Source of the DNA: Ruminococcus turbiniformis
GTDB taxonomy: Bacteria > Bacillota > Clostridia > Lachnospirales > Lachnospiraceae
Assembly (NCBI RefSeq): GCF_020687545.1
Contig: NZ_JAJEQX010000002.1
Location: 1-64,000, forward strand
Reading direction: 5' to 3'
DNA length: 64,000 nucleotides
A model generated the notes under the pieces. That model saw nothing but the letters and a program-made list of their open reading frames with translations, was not told where the DNA came from and made no database searches. Shown one piece after another: positions 25,835 to 34,079 of this stretch. A program made the position numbers and the translations under genes. Numbering within the stretch: position 1 is the stretch's first letter; the number at the start of each line of letters is the position of its first letter.

Positions 25835-26924
25835 ACAGATGTTAGACGAGTCATTCAAAACAATCCACAACGGAGAGGTAGTCGACGGTACGGTAATCGA
25901 TGTAAAGCCTGATGAGATCATCCTGAATATCGGTTATAAGGCAGACGGAATTATTACAAAAAACGAATACTCCAACGATTCTTCCCTGGATCTGACGACA
26001 GTTGTATCAGTCGGAGATCCGATGACAGTGAAAGTCCTGAAGGTAAACGATGGGGAAGGGCAGGTTCTTCTTACATATAAGAGACTTGCTGCTGAAAAAG
26101 GGAATGAGAGACTTCGCGAGGCTTATGAGAACAAGGAAGTGCTCAAGGCTACAGTTACTCAGATCCTGGGCGGCGGTATCTGTGCTACTGTTGATGAGGT
26201 GAGGGTGTTTATTCCCGCCAGCCTTGTATCTGATTCTTACGAGAAAGATCTTGGCAAATACGAAGGGCAGGAGATCGAGTTCGTAATCAGCGAATTCAAT
26301 CCGAGAAGAAACCGTGTGATCGGCGACAGAAGGCAGCTTCTTGTGGCAGAGCGCGAAGAGAAACAGAAAGAGCTTTTTGCAAGACTTCAGGTAGGCGACA
26401 GAATTGACGGTACTGTTAAAAACGTAACAGATTTTGGAGCTTTTGTAGACCTGGGCGGTGTAGACGGCCTTCTGCATATTTCAGAGATGTCATGGGGACG
26501 TGTGGACAATCCGAAAAAGATTTTCCATGTGGGCGACAACCTGAACGTTCTTGTAAAAGATATCCATGATACAAAGATTGCACTCAGTCTGAAATTCCCG
26601 GAGACAAATCCGTGGGCAAACGCAGCTGAGGATTTTGCTGTTGGAAATATTATTACAGGAAGAGTTGCCCGTATGACAGACTTTGGCGCATTTGTTGAGC
26701 TTGCGCCGGGAGTGGATGCGCTTCTCCACGTTTCACAGATCTCACGTGCACACGTAGACAAGCCGTCTGACGTACTGTCAATCGGACAGGAGATCACAGC
26801 ACGCATCGTAGATCTGAACGAGGCAGAGAAGAAAATCAGTCTCAGCATGAAGGTTCTTGAGCCGGAGCACAGAGACGACGAGGATGAGACTTACTATTCT
26901 GATGCTGAAGCAGCAGAGGAATAA
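25815..26924 (+). CDS. rpsA: S1-domain RNA-binding protein (ribosomal protein S1-like)
   Basis: A 369-residue protein with four S1 domains, at about 15-85, 100-165, 190-258 and 275-345. Domains three and four show the classic repeats GTVKNVTDFGAFVDLGGVDG and GRVARMTDFGAFVELAPGVD. It binds mRNA at the ribosome. ATG 25815 has GGAGG nine bases upstream inside ispH, and an earlier in-frame ATG at 25797 has no such site. The acidic C-terminus (DDEDETYYSDAEAAEE) is usual. A terminator follows. Confidence 0.9.
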   Translation: MSELSFEQMLDESFKTIHNGEVVDGTVIDVKPDEIILNIGYKADGIITKNEYSNDSSLDLTTVVSVGDPMTVKVLKVNDGEGQVLLTYKRLAAEKGNERLREAYENKEVLKATVTQILGGGICATVDEVRVFIPASLVSDSYEKDLGKYEGQEIEFVISEFNPRRNRVIGDRRQLLVAEREEKQKELFARLQVGDRIDGTVKNVTDFGAFVDLGGVDGLLHISEMSWGRVDNPKKIFHVGDNLNVLVKDIHDTKIALSLKFPETNPWANAAEDFAVGNIITGRVARMTDFGAFVELAPGVDALLHVSQISRAHVDKPSDVLSIGQEITARIVDLNEAEKKISLSMKVLEPEHRDDEDETYYSDAEAAEE

Positions 26925-26951
26925 GATTTCAGAAAAACCTGGAAAATTCAG

Positions 26952-26994
26952 ACAGGAGGAAATTTCTCAATGGGGGAATTTCCTCCTGTTTTTT
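26952..26994 (+). terminator. Terminator after the S1 gene
   Basis: ACAGGAGGAAATT (26952-26964) pairs with AATTTCCTCCTGT (26977-26989), a 13-base stem, followed by TTTTTC. Confidence 0.88.
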
Positions 26995-27256
26995 CGTTTG
27001 GGCATCGAGACAAAGTCCGGGGCATAATCCTTTGTGCTGCCCTGTGGAATCTTATCAGAAATATACAAAATAACCAAAGTTTCGTCCCGAATTGTTAAAA
27101 GTTCGACGGAATGTATGTATAAATGTGCAATTTTTTTAGTCAAAAAACTGGATTTTGAACATATATTCTAGTACAATAGTATAAATAAGAAATAAGGCAT
27201 GAGACAGCGGTTGCAGGACTGCTGTTTATTCATGCTGGCAAGAAAGGAAGAGTAGA
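26995..27256 (+). promoter_or_regulatory. rnf promoter and leader region
   Basis: About 260 bases without a gene. A possible promoter is TTGAAC (27155-27160) with TATAAA (27180-27185), spacing 19, longer than ideal; the stretch around it is very A+T-rich. The leader then forms a hairpin: GCATGA (27197-27202) with TCATGC (27230-27235), and inside it ACAGC with GCTGT. The hairpin ends just before the ribosome site AAAGGAAG. No known riboswitch was recognised. Confidence 0.45.
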
Positions 27257-28576
27257 ATGGGACTTCTGACATTCAAAGGCGGAATCCATCCGGATGATGG
27301 AAAACGTTTTTCAAAAGATCAGGCAATCAGGCCGCTTCTGCCAAAGGGCGATCTGGTATATCCTTTATCCCAGCACATTGGCGCACCTGCCAATCCTGTT
27401 GTGAAAAAGGGAGACCATGTCCTCAAAGGGCAGATGATCGCAGAAGCCGGGGGATTTGTATCGGCTCCTGTCTATGCCTCTGTCTCGGGTAATGTCAAGG
27501 GACTTGAATATCACTTCAATCCCGCAGGCTCAAAAGTAGAGTGCATTGTCATTGAAAATGACGGCGAGTATCAGGAGGTTGAGTACGAACCTGTAAAACC
27601 TCTCGCAGAGATGACGAAAGAGGAGATTCTCGAAAAAATCGGCAAGGCCGGCATTGTCGGTATGGGTGGAGCGGGATTCCCCACGCGGGTAAAGCTTTCC
27701 CCGAAAGAACCTGAGAAAATCGAGTATATTATTGCGAACTGCGCAGAGTGTGAGCCTTATATCACGGCGGACTACAGAAGAATGCTTGAAAACACAGAGC
27801 AGCTGGTGAGCGGAATGAGGGTTGTTCTCTCTCTGTTCCCGAACGCAAAGGGCTACTTCGCTGTGGAGGACAATAAGAAAGACTGCGCGCAGAAGCTTAT
27901 GGAAGCAACTGCCGATGAGCCGCGTATGGATGTGAAGCTTCTTATGACGAAATATCCGCAGGGCGCAGAGCGCCAGCTTATCTATGCAGTGACAAAGCGC
28001 GCCATCAATTCTTCCATGCTTCCCGCAGACGCAGGCTGCATCGTGGACAACGTTGAGACACTGATCGGCATCCACACCGCTGTTGTTGAGGGGAAACCCC
28101 TTATGGAACGGGTTGTGACAGTAAGCGGCGACGCAGTGGCTTCCCCTGGAAACTTTAAAGTTCTTCTCGGAACAAGCCACGCAGAGCTGATCGAAGCTGC
28201 AGGCGGCTATACAGCAACTCCGGAAAAACTGATTTCCGGCGGTCCCATGATGGGATTTGCCATGGTTACGGCTGATGCTCCTGTTACCAAAACTTCCTCA
28301 TCCATCCTGGCATTTAAAGAGGACGTTGTTTCCAGAAACCCGGAGACGGCATGCATTAACTGTGCGAGATGTGTGGATGTCTGTCCGAGCCGGATTATTC
28401 CGTCCCGCCTCGCGGATTTTGCGCAGCGTCATGATGAGGAGTCTTTTGTCGCAATGAACGGACTTGAGTGTGTGGAGTGCGGCTCCTGCAGTTATGTCTG
28501 CCCTGCCAAGAGACCTCTGAAGCAGTCGATTGGAGCGATGAGAAAGATCGCGCTTGCGAATAAGAGAAAAAAGTGA
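27257..28576 (+). CDS. rnfC: Rnf electron transport complex subunit C
   Basis: A 439-residue peripheral subunit that takes electrons from or to NAD+ via FMN. The N-terminal barrel-sandwich domain (FKGGIHPDDGKRFSKDQAI), the NADH/FMN-binding GIVGMGGAGFPTRVKLSP loop and the SLBB domain are in order; two 4Fe-4S clusters are bound by CINCARCVDVCPSR and CVECGSCSYVCPAKRPL near the C-terminus. It opens the rnfCDGEAB operon in the usual clostridial order. Confidence 0.96.
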   Translation: MGLLTFKGGIHPDDGKRFSKDQAIRPLLPKGDLVYPLSQHIGAPANPVVKKGDHVLKGQMIAEAGGFVSAPVYASVSGNVKGLEYHFNPAGSKVECIVIENDGEYQEVEYEPVKPLAEMTKEEILEKIGKAGIVGMGGAGFPTRVKLSPKEPEKIEYIIANCAECEPYITADYRRMLENTEQLVSGMRVVLSLFPNAKGYFAVEDNKKDCAQKLMEATADEPRMDVKLLMTKYPQGAERQLIYAVTKRAINSSMLPADAGCIVDNVETLIGIHTAVVEGKPLMERVVTVSGDAVASPGNFKVLLGTSHAELIEAAGGYTATPEKLISGGPMMGFAMVTADAPVTKTSSSILAFKEDVVSRNPETACINCARCVDVCPSRIIPSRLADFAQRHDEESFVAMNGLECVECGSCSYVCPAKRPLKQSIGAMRKIALANKRKK

Positions 28577-28586
28577 GAGAGGTGAG

Positions 28587-29525
28587 ATGAAATTGAACGA
28601 GAAATTATACGTATCATCTTCGCCGCATATCCGTGACAAAGCCAAGACAAGCAACATCATGCTCATGGTACTGATCGCTCTGCTTCCGGCAACGATCTTC
28701 GGTATCTGGAATTTCCGTTCCGAGAATGCATGGCTTCTTGTGGTCGTGACGACGGCTGCGGCGGTTTTAGCAGAATACATATATGAAAAACTGATGCACA
28801 AACCGGTAACGATCAGGGACTGCAGTGCTGCAGTGACCGGACTTCTTCTGGCACTTAACCTGCCGCCGACACTTCCCGTATGGATGGGGGCACTCGGTTC
28901 CGTATTTGCAATCGTTGTCGTCAAGCAGCTGTTTGGCGGTCTGGGACAGAATTTTATGAACCCGGCTCTGGCTGCCAGAAACTTCCTTCTGATCAGTTTT
29001 ACGGGTCCGATGACATATTTTGTCTACGACGGAGTTACAGGCGCGACGCCTCTGGCTGAGTTAAAAGCCGGAGAGGCAGTTGACACGATGTCCATGCTTG
29101 TCGGAACAATCCGCGGAACGATCGGCGAGACTTCTGTTATCGCCATTATGATTGGCGCAATGTTCCTCATTCTGATGGGTGTGATTGATCTTCGGATTCC
29201 GGGATCCTATATCGTATCCTTTGTCGTATTCATCGTGATTTTCGGAGGACACGGCTTTGACCCGCAGTATATCACAGCTCATCTCTGCGGAGGCGGTCTG
29301 ATGCTCGGTGCATGGTTCATGGCTACAGACTATGTAACCTCGCCGATCACAAGCAGCGGAAAGATTATCTATGGTATCTGTATGGGACTTCTTACCGGAC
29401 TGTTCCGTCTCTTCGGCGGCTCTGCGGAAGGCGTTTCCTATGCGATCATCATCAGTAACCTTTTAGTTCCGCTGATTGAGAAGATCACACTTCCAAAACC
29501 ATTCGGCAAAGGAGGGGAGAAGTAA
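28587..29525 (+). CDS. rnfD: Rnf electron transport complex subunit D
   Basis: A 312-residue membrane protein with about ten hydrophobic segments that carries covalently bound FMN. The flavinylation site is DGVTGATPLAELK near residue 150, where the second Thr of TGAT is expected to bear FMN. The start of the family, SSPHIRDKAKTSNIMLMVL, and NPALAARNFLL are present. ATG 28587 is chosen over 28554 because it follows GAGAGG and does not overlap rnfC. Confidence 0.95.
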   Translation: MKLNEKLYVSSSPHIRDKAKTSNIMLMVLIALLPATIFGIWNFRSENAWLLVVVTTAAAVLAEYIYEKLMHKPVTIRDCSAAVTGLLLALNLPPTLPVWMGALGSVFAIVVVKQLFGGLGQNFMNPALAARNFLLISFTGPMTYFVYDGVTGATPLAELKAGEAVDTMSMLVGTIRGTIGETSVIAIMIGAMFLILMGVIDLRIPGSYIVSFVVFIVIFGGHGFDPQYITAHLCGGGLMLGAWFMATDYVTSPITSSGKIIYGICMGLLTGLFRLFGGSAEGVSYAIIISNLLVPLIEKITLPKPFGKGGEK

Positions 29526-30139
29526 TGAATAATATTGTGAAAAATACAATGATTCTGACAGCGATCACTGTCGTATCAGGACTTCTTCTTGGTGCTGCAT
29601 ACGGAATTACAAAAGAACCGATTGCGGCAGCGCAGGAAAACACCCGTCAGGAAGCGTTCCGCACGGTTCTGCCTGACGCTTCTTCCTTCGAGGCATATGG
29701 TGATTTCAATACAGAAAGCGCCGCATCTCTTCTCAGCGACAACGGCTATACATCCGATGAGATTACCGATGTTCAGATCGGAACAGACGACAGCGGAGAA
29801 ACTGTGGGCTATGTAATCAACGTCACATCCAGCGAGGCATATGACGGAACACTTTCTCTCTCTGTAGGTATCGCGGCAGACGGCACGGTAAAGGGTGTGG
29901 AGATGCTCTCCATCTCAGAGACAGCCGGTCTTGGCATGAAGGCTGACGAGGCAGAGTTTAAAGATCAGTTCAAAGATAAACAGGTTGAGAAGTTCACCTA
30001 TACGAAGAACGGCGAAGAGGGCGATGATATGATCGACGCGATCAGCGGCGCTACAATCACAACAAACTCGGTTGTCAATGCCGTGGACTCCGCGCTTGTA
30101 TATTTTCAGAATGAGTTAGGAGGCGGTGTGAATGAATAA
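29525..30139 (+). CDS. rnfG: Rnf electron transport complex subunit G
   Basis: A 204-residue protein with one N-terminal membrane helix and an extracytoplasmic FMN-binding domain. The flavinylation motif DAISGATITTNSVVNAV is near residue 175; the Thr of SGAT is the expected attachment point for FMN placed by ApbE, a candidate for which is encoded just downstream of the operon. The start codon shares its first base with the last base of the rnfD stop. Function: electron relay between RnfC/D and RnfE/A. Confidence 0.95.
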   Translation: MNNIVKNTMILTAITVVSGLLLGAAYGITKEPIAAAQENTRQEAFRTVLPDASSFEAYGDFNTESAASLLSDNGYTSDEITDVQIGTDDSGETVGYVINVTSSEAYDGTLSLSVGIAADGTVKGVEMLSISETAGLGMKADEAEFKDQFKDKQVEKFTYTKNGEEGDDMIDAISGATITTNSVVNAVDSALVYFQNELGGGVNE

Positions 30140-30890
30140 GTGTACAGAACGGCTTTTTAACGGCCTTGTGAAAGAAAACCCGACCTTTGTCCTCATGCTC
30201 GGTATGTGTCCGACTCTTGCGGTTACCACATCGGCAGTGAACGGTATCGGAATGGGACTCTCGACGACAGCCGTGCTTGTCATGTCAAACATGCTGATTT
30301 CCATGCTGCGCAAGATCATTCCGGATTCTGTGAGAATGCCGGCGTTCATCGTAGTTGTGGCATCTTTCGTAACAATTGTTGACTTCCTTCTGGAAGGATT
30401 TGTCCCGAGCCTGTATGAGTCTCTGGGTCTCTACATTCCGCTGATCGTGGTTAACTGTATCATTCTCGGAAGAGCGGAAAGCTACGCGTCCAAGAACCCG
30501 GTTCTCCCGTCCGTATTCGACGGTATCGGAATGGGGCTCGGATTCACAGTCGGACTTACATGTATCGGTATTGTCAGAGAGATTCTCGGCGCCGGACAGA
30601 TCTTCGGCGTTCAGATCATGCCTGACGCGTATACACCGATCACAATCTTCATTCTTGCGCCGGGAGCATTCCTTGTACTTGCATGTCTCGTTGCCCTTCA
30701 GAATAAGGTGAAGGCGAACCTGGCAAAGAAAGGACAGAAAGCTCCGGCAGCTGCAGAGTGCGGCGAGGGATGTGCGTCATGCGCAAGCCGCGAGATATGC
30801 GGCGGACATATGTTCAATATGGACGCAGATCCGGATAAGAAGATTTCCGGAGAGGCAAAAAATAATAAGAAAGAACAGGAGGGGGCATAA
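30132..30890 (+). CDS. rnfE: Rnf electron transport complex subunit E with a Cys-rich C-terminal tail
   Basis: A 252-residue membrane protein with six helices, paralogous to RnfA, inverted relative to it in the membrane. NPTFVLMLGMCPTLAVTTSA at the start and IPLIVVNCIILGRAESYASK in the middle hold the two Cys residues that bind the intramembrane iron-sulfur cluster with RnfA. After the last helix a tail of about 45 residues adds four Cys at 210, 214, 217 and 223 (C-x3-C-x2-C-x5-C) plus a His, and ends in a Lys/Glu-rich stretch. RnfE usually stops near 200-220 residues. It overlaps rnfG by 8 bases. Confidence 0.95.
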   Translation: MNKCTERLFNGLVKENPTFVLMLGMCPTLAVTTSAVNGIGMGLSTTAVLVMSNMLISMLRKIIPDSVRMPAFIVVVASFVTIVDFLLEGFVPSLYESLGLYIPLIVVNCIILGRAESYASKNPVLPSVFDGIGMGLGFTVGLTCIGIVREILGAGQIFGVQIMPDAYTPITIFILAPGAFLVLACLVALQNKVKANLAKKGQKAPAAAECGEGCASCASREICGGHMFNMDADPDKKISGEAKNNKKEQEGA

Positions 30891-31481
30891 ATGCAGGAAT
30901 TATTATTGATTGCAGTCGGCTCAGCATTTGTAAATAACGTCGTACTCAGCCAGTTCCTCGGAATCTGTCCGTTCCTGGGTGTGTCCAAAAACGTTAAAAC
31001 AGCTGCCGGAATGGGCGGTGCCGTTGTGTTCGTCATTACGATCGCGTCATTTGTGACAGGACTGATTTATCAGTTCATCCTTGGCAATCCGAACATTATG
31101 GGCGGAGAGCTTGAGTACCTGAATACGATTGTATTCATCCTTGTCATCGCCGCTCTCGTTCAGTTCGTCGAGATGTTTTTAAAGAAGGCTATGCCGTCGC
31201 TCTACAATGCGCTGGGCGTATACCTTCCTCTGATCACGACAAACTGCGCGGTGCTCGGTGTTGCTCTGACAAACGTAGAGAGCGGATACGGTCTTCTGAC
31301 CGGTGTCGTAAACGGTTTTGCCACAGCTTTCGGATTCCTTGTATCCATCGTTCTTATGGCCGGAATCCGTGAGAAAATTGAGTTTAATGATGTTCCCGAA
31401 TCCTTCCGCGGAACACCGATTGTGCTTGTGACAGCCGGACTGATGGCGATCGCATTTTTCGGATTCTCAGGATTGATATAG
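30891..31481 (+). CDS. rnfA: Rnf electron transport complex subunit A
   Basis: A 196-residue membrane protein of six helices. NNVVLSQFLGICPFLGVSKN and VYLPLITTNCAVLGVAL carry the two cluster-binding Cys residues that face those of RnfE. The gene directly follows the rnfE stop codon, and AGGAGGGGGC at the end of rnfE is its ribosome site. Length is normal. Confidence 0.96.
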   Translation: MQELLLIAVGSAFVNNVVLSQFLGICPFLGVSKNVKTAAGMGGAVVFVITIASFVTGLIYQFILGNPNIMGGELEYLNTIVFILVIAALVQFVEMFLKKAMPSLYNALGVYLPLITTNCAVLGVALTNVESGYGLLTGVVNGFATAFGFLVSIVLMAGIREKIEFNDVPESFRGTPIVLVTAGLMAIAFFGFSGLI

Positions 31482-31494
31482 GAGGAAAGATGAA

Positions 31495-32292
31495 ATGAGT
31501 GTGACAGGAATTATTATAGCGGCTGTTGTCGTCGGCGGAACCGGCCTTTTCATCGGAGTTTTCCTCGGTATCGCCGGGAAAAAATTCGCTGTAGAAGTCG
31601 ATGAGAGAGAAGAGGCCATCCTCGAGGTCCTTCCGGGCAACAACTGCGGTGGATGCGGTTATGCGGGCTGTTCCGGCCTTGCTGCCGCGATTGTGGCCGG
31701 AGAGGCTGAAGTGGGCGGATGTCCTGTAGGCGGCGCTCCCGTAGCTGACAAGATCAGCAAGATCATGGGCGTTGAAGCGGGAGCCCAGGAGAGAAAAGTA
31801 GCTTTCGTCAAGTGCGCTGGTACCTGCGAGAAGGCAAAAACAGAATATGAATACTTTGGCGTAAAGGACTGCGTTATGGCCAGCCAGATGCAGGACGGAG
31901 GCTCAAAAAGCTGTGCATTCGGATGCCTTGGCTACGGCTCCTGTGTAGATGCATGTCCGTTTGATGCAATCCACATCGTGGACGGCATTGCAGTCGTAGA
32001 CAAAGAGGCTTGTAAAGCATGCGGAAAATGTGTTGCTGCATGTCCGAAGCACCTGATCGAGCTTATCCCGTATAAGCAGCAGACATTCGTTCAGTGTAAT
32101 TCCAATGAAAAGGGAAAAGCGCTGATGGAGGCATGCCAGGTTGGATGTATCGGATGCCGTCTCTGCGAGAAGAACTGCGAGGCGGGCGCGATTACAGTAA
32201 ACAACTTCCTTGCCCATATTGATGCGGATAAGTGTACAAACTGCGGCGTATGCGCAGAGAAGTGCCCGAGAAAGATCATCAAATTGTCATAG
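31495..32292 (+). CDS. rnfB: Rnf electron transport complex subunit B (polyferredoxin)
   Basis: A 265-residue subunit that accepts electrons from reduced ferredoxin. One N-terminal membrane helix is followed by the Fe-S domain PGNNCGGCGYAGCSGLAAAI with a later Cys, then ferredoxin-like cluster motifs: CAFGCLGYGSCVDACP, CKACGKCVAACP, CQVGCIGCRLCEKNC and CTNCGVCAEKCP. It closes the operon; a very strong terminator follows within 60 bases. Confidence 0.96.
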   Translation: MSVTGIIIAAVVVGGTGLFIGVFLGIAGKKFAVEVDEREEAILEVLPGNNCGGCGYAGCSGLAAAIVAGEAEVGGCPVGGAPVADKISKIMGVEAGAQERKVAFVKCAGTCEKAKTEYEYFGVKDCVMASQMQDGGSKSCAFGCLGYGSCVDACPFDAIHIVDGIAVVDKEACKACGKCVAACPKHLIELIPYKQQTFVQCNSNEKGKALMEACQVGCIGCRLCEKNCEAGAITVNNFLAHIDADKCTNCGVCAEKCPRKIIKLS

Positions 32293-32342
32293 GATTCTTA
32301 AGCCTGTGACATTCAACGGATGAGATTGAATGAAATTTAGAA

Positions 32343-32395
32343 GGGGCGTCAGCTCCACAGATGACTTTTATCTGTGGAGCTGACGCCCCGTTTTT
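32343..32395 (+). terminator. Very long perfect-stem terminator of the rnf operon
   Basis: A perfect 20-base stem: the arm at 32343-32362 (starting GGGGCGTCAGCT) pairs with the arm at 32370-32389 (ending GCTGACGCCCC), with a seven-base loop, followed by GTTTTT. It lies between the convergent rnf operon and apbE. Confidence 0.93.
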
Positions 32396-32417
32396 ACTCT
32401 GGCGGTATTCATCCCGG

Positions 32418-33425
32418 TTACAGAATCGTCAGATCCAGATCATCGCTGCTCGGATGGACCTCCCCATCGCTTGTCACAAACACAGCCTCGATTCCGTCCA
32501 GACTCTGAATCAGGTCCATTCCGTCCTCAAGTCCCAGAACGAAACAGGTCGTGCTCAGGGCGTCGCCATCCACAGAGTTCTCCGATATGATTGTGACCTG
32601 ATCAAGTTCATTTTCCACCGGGTACCCGGTGTCCGGGTCGAGTATGTGATGCCAGATCACGCCGTCCTTCTCAAAAAACCTTTCGTAATTTCCGGAGGAG
32701 ACAACAGACTTGTCCGACACCCGGACCGTGGCGAGAGCGGTTCCCGTCTCCGCGAACGGTTTCTGCAGAGCGATGTTGAAGTCCGATCCGTCGTACCGTC
32801 CGCCGAGAGTCACCATATTTCCGCCCAGATTTATGAGCGCGTGTTCCACACCCTTGCTCTTGAGGTATTCTTTCAGCCTGTCGGCAATATATCCTTTCGC
32901 AATGCCGCCAAGATCAATCTTTGCGTCCGGATCAGTGAGCGTAACCGTAGTGCCGTCCACCTGAATGCAGCGGTAATCGATATGACTTACCGCCTCGGCA
33001 AGCTCATCCGGATCAGGCATGACGCCTTCCTCGTTGTCCCTGAACTGCCAGAGGCTGCTGGCAGGGGCGATCGTGATGTCAAACTTGCCGCCGGAGAGTT
33101 CTCCGTATCGGATTCCCGTGCGGATCAGATCCGCAGTCTCTTCGGAGACCGTGACAGGACTGCCGGCCGCATTGTTGATCTGAGACACTTCGCTTGTCTC
33201 TATCGTTGCGCTTAGAAGCTGTTCATAATATTCGCACATTTCATCGCAGTGATCCAGCACTTCCTGCTCCGTTCCCCACGCCTCGATCTGAACGATTGTA
33301 TCAAAATACATTCCGCTCATCTGAAGGGATTCCGATTCCCGCGGACTGCTGCATCCGCCTGCCGAAGCCGAGACGGCCAGAAGTACGGCTGCGGATAAAA
33401 TGGCGGTGATTTTTTTTGATTTCAG
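32418..33425 (-). CDS. apbE: ApbE-family FAD:protein FMN transferase, lipoprotein
   Basis: Transfers FMN from FAD to Thr residues such as those in RnfG and RnfD, outside the membrane. Motifs: KIDLGGIAKGYIADRL, INLGGNMVTLGG and HHILDPDTGYPV (metal Asp). The first ATG (33320) would miss the secretion signal, but reading upstream in frame gives KSKK, a hydrophobic run ITAILSAAVLLAVSAS and lipobox SAGGC, beginning at CTG 33425 with AAAGGA nine bases upstream. I therefore start at CTG, giving 335 residues. An ATG at 33435 lies in a different frame; it would reach this frame only by losing one base in the A8 run (33410-33417). Frame and motifs are clear; the start codon is not. Confidence 0.88.
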   Translation of the reverse strand: MKSKKITAILSAAVLLAVSASAGGCSSPRESESLQMSGMYFDTIVQIEAWGTEQEVLDHCDEMCEYYEQLLSATIETSEVSQINNAAGSPVTVSEETADLIRTGIRYGELSGGKFDITIAPASSLWQFRDNEEGVMPDPDELAEAVSHIDYRCIQVDGTTVTLTDPDAKIDLGGIAKGYIADRLKEYLKSKGVEHALINLGGNMVTLGGRYDGSDFNIALQKPFAETGTALATVRVSDKSVVSSGNYERFFEKDGVIWHHILDPDTGYPVENELDQVTIISENSVDGDALSTTCFVLGLEDGMDLIQSLDGIEAVFVTSDGEVHPSSDDLDLTIL

Positions 33426-33448
33426 TGTTGTTCATCCTTTCCCTGCAT

Positions 33449-33494
33449 CGTGTAATATACAAACGTGTAATATGCAAATGACAGTGCGCTGTCA
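33449..33494 (-). repeat. Tandem 15-base repeat and palindrome at the apbE transcription start
   Basis: CGTGTAATATACAAA (33449-33463) is followed directly by CGTGTAATATGCAAA (33464-33478), one mismatch. Adjoining it is the near-perfect palindrome ATGACAGTGCGCTGTCAT (33477-33494 within one base), located at the predicted start of the apbE transcript. The arrangement suggests operator sites. Confidence 0.5.
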
Positions 33495-33501
33495 TTGTAT
33501 C

Positions 33502-33530
33502 ATTATAAAAGTTTCCGTTCCAAATGACAA
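33502..33530 (-). promoter_or_regulatory. Promoter of apbE
   Basis: On the minus strand TTGTCA (33530-33525), 17 bases, and a perfect TATAAT (33507-33502). Transcription would start near 33495. It supports a start codon well upstream of 33320. Confidence 0.75.
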
Positions 33531-33549
33531 CAGGCAAAATGACAACTGA

Positions 33550-33578
33550 TTGCATTCCAAAAGTCTGTGTGCTATGAT
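33550..33578 (+). promoter_or_regulatory. Promoter of the NusG-domain-II / Gx transporter genes
   Basis: TTGCAT (33550-33555), 17 bases, TATGAT (33573-33578). It points away from the apbE promoter, only about 20 bases from it. The sequence AAATGACAAC occurs twice between them (33522 and 33538). Confidence 0.65.
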
Positions 33579-33663
33579 ATTTAATGCTGAAGCGCCGTGC
33601 ATACAGAATGCAAATATATGCAGACAGTGTACAGGCGCGTAGAAACATTTTTGAGGTATTTTC

Positions 33664-34035
33664 ATGAAACGAAACGACTTGATTCTCGGCGCCGCTGTAA
33701 TTGCGGCAGCCGCGGTTCTGCTTATCTTTCAGCTTGTCAGAAGCGGAGACAGTGCGGCGCAGATCCGCGTCACGGTAGACGGAGAGCTCTACGGCACGTA
33801 CGATCTCTCCGAAGACCAGACTGTCAGCATCAACGATACAAACCGTCTCGTAATCGAAAACGGAAGCGCACGCATGGAATGGGCGGACTGTCCGGACCAG
33901 ATCTGTGTCAGCCACCGTGCAGTTACCCGGGACGGAGAGAGCATCATCTGTCTTCCAAACGAAGTTGTCGTATCGGTTGAGGACAGCCGGGCAGACACTC
34001 CGGAAGAAGAGCAGATTGACGGAATCGTTCAGTAG
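33664..34035 (+). CDS. NusG domain II-containing membrane-anchored protein
   Basis: A 123-residue protein: one N-terminal membrane helix (about 6-25), then a NusG_II beta domain (about 35-110) with the pattern RMEWADCPDQICVSH and IICLPNEVVVSV. Such proteins are found next to ApbE and Gx transporter genes in many Bacillota and are thought to act in extracytoplasmic redox chemistry, but their activity is not established. The two Cys in DCPDQIC and one in IICLP are conserved in the family. Confidence 0.82.
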   Translation: MKRNDLILGAAVIAAAAVLLIFQLVRSGDSAAQIRVTVDGELYGTYDLSEDQTVSINDTNRLVIENGSARMEWADCPDQICVSHRAVTRDGESIICLPNEVVVSVEDSRADTPEEEQIDGIVQ

Positions 34036-34079
34036 CGGGATTATACGAACAGAGATCAGAGACAGGAGAGGGTACAGTT

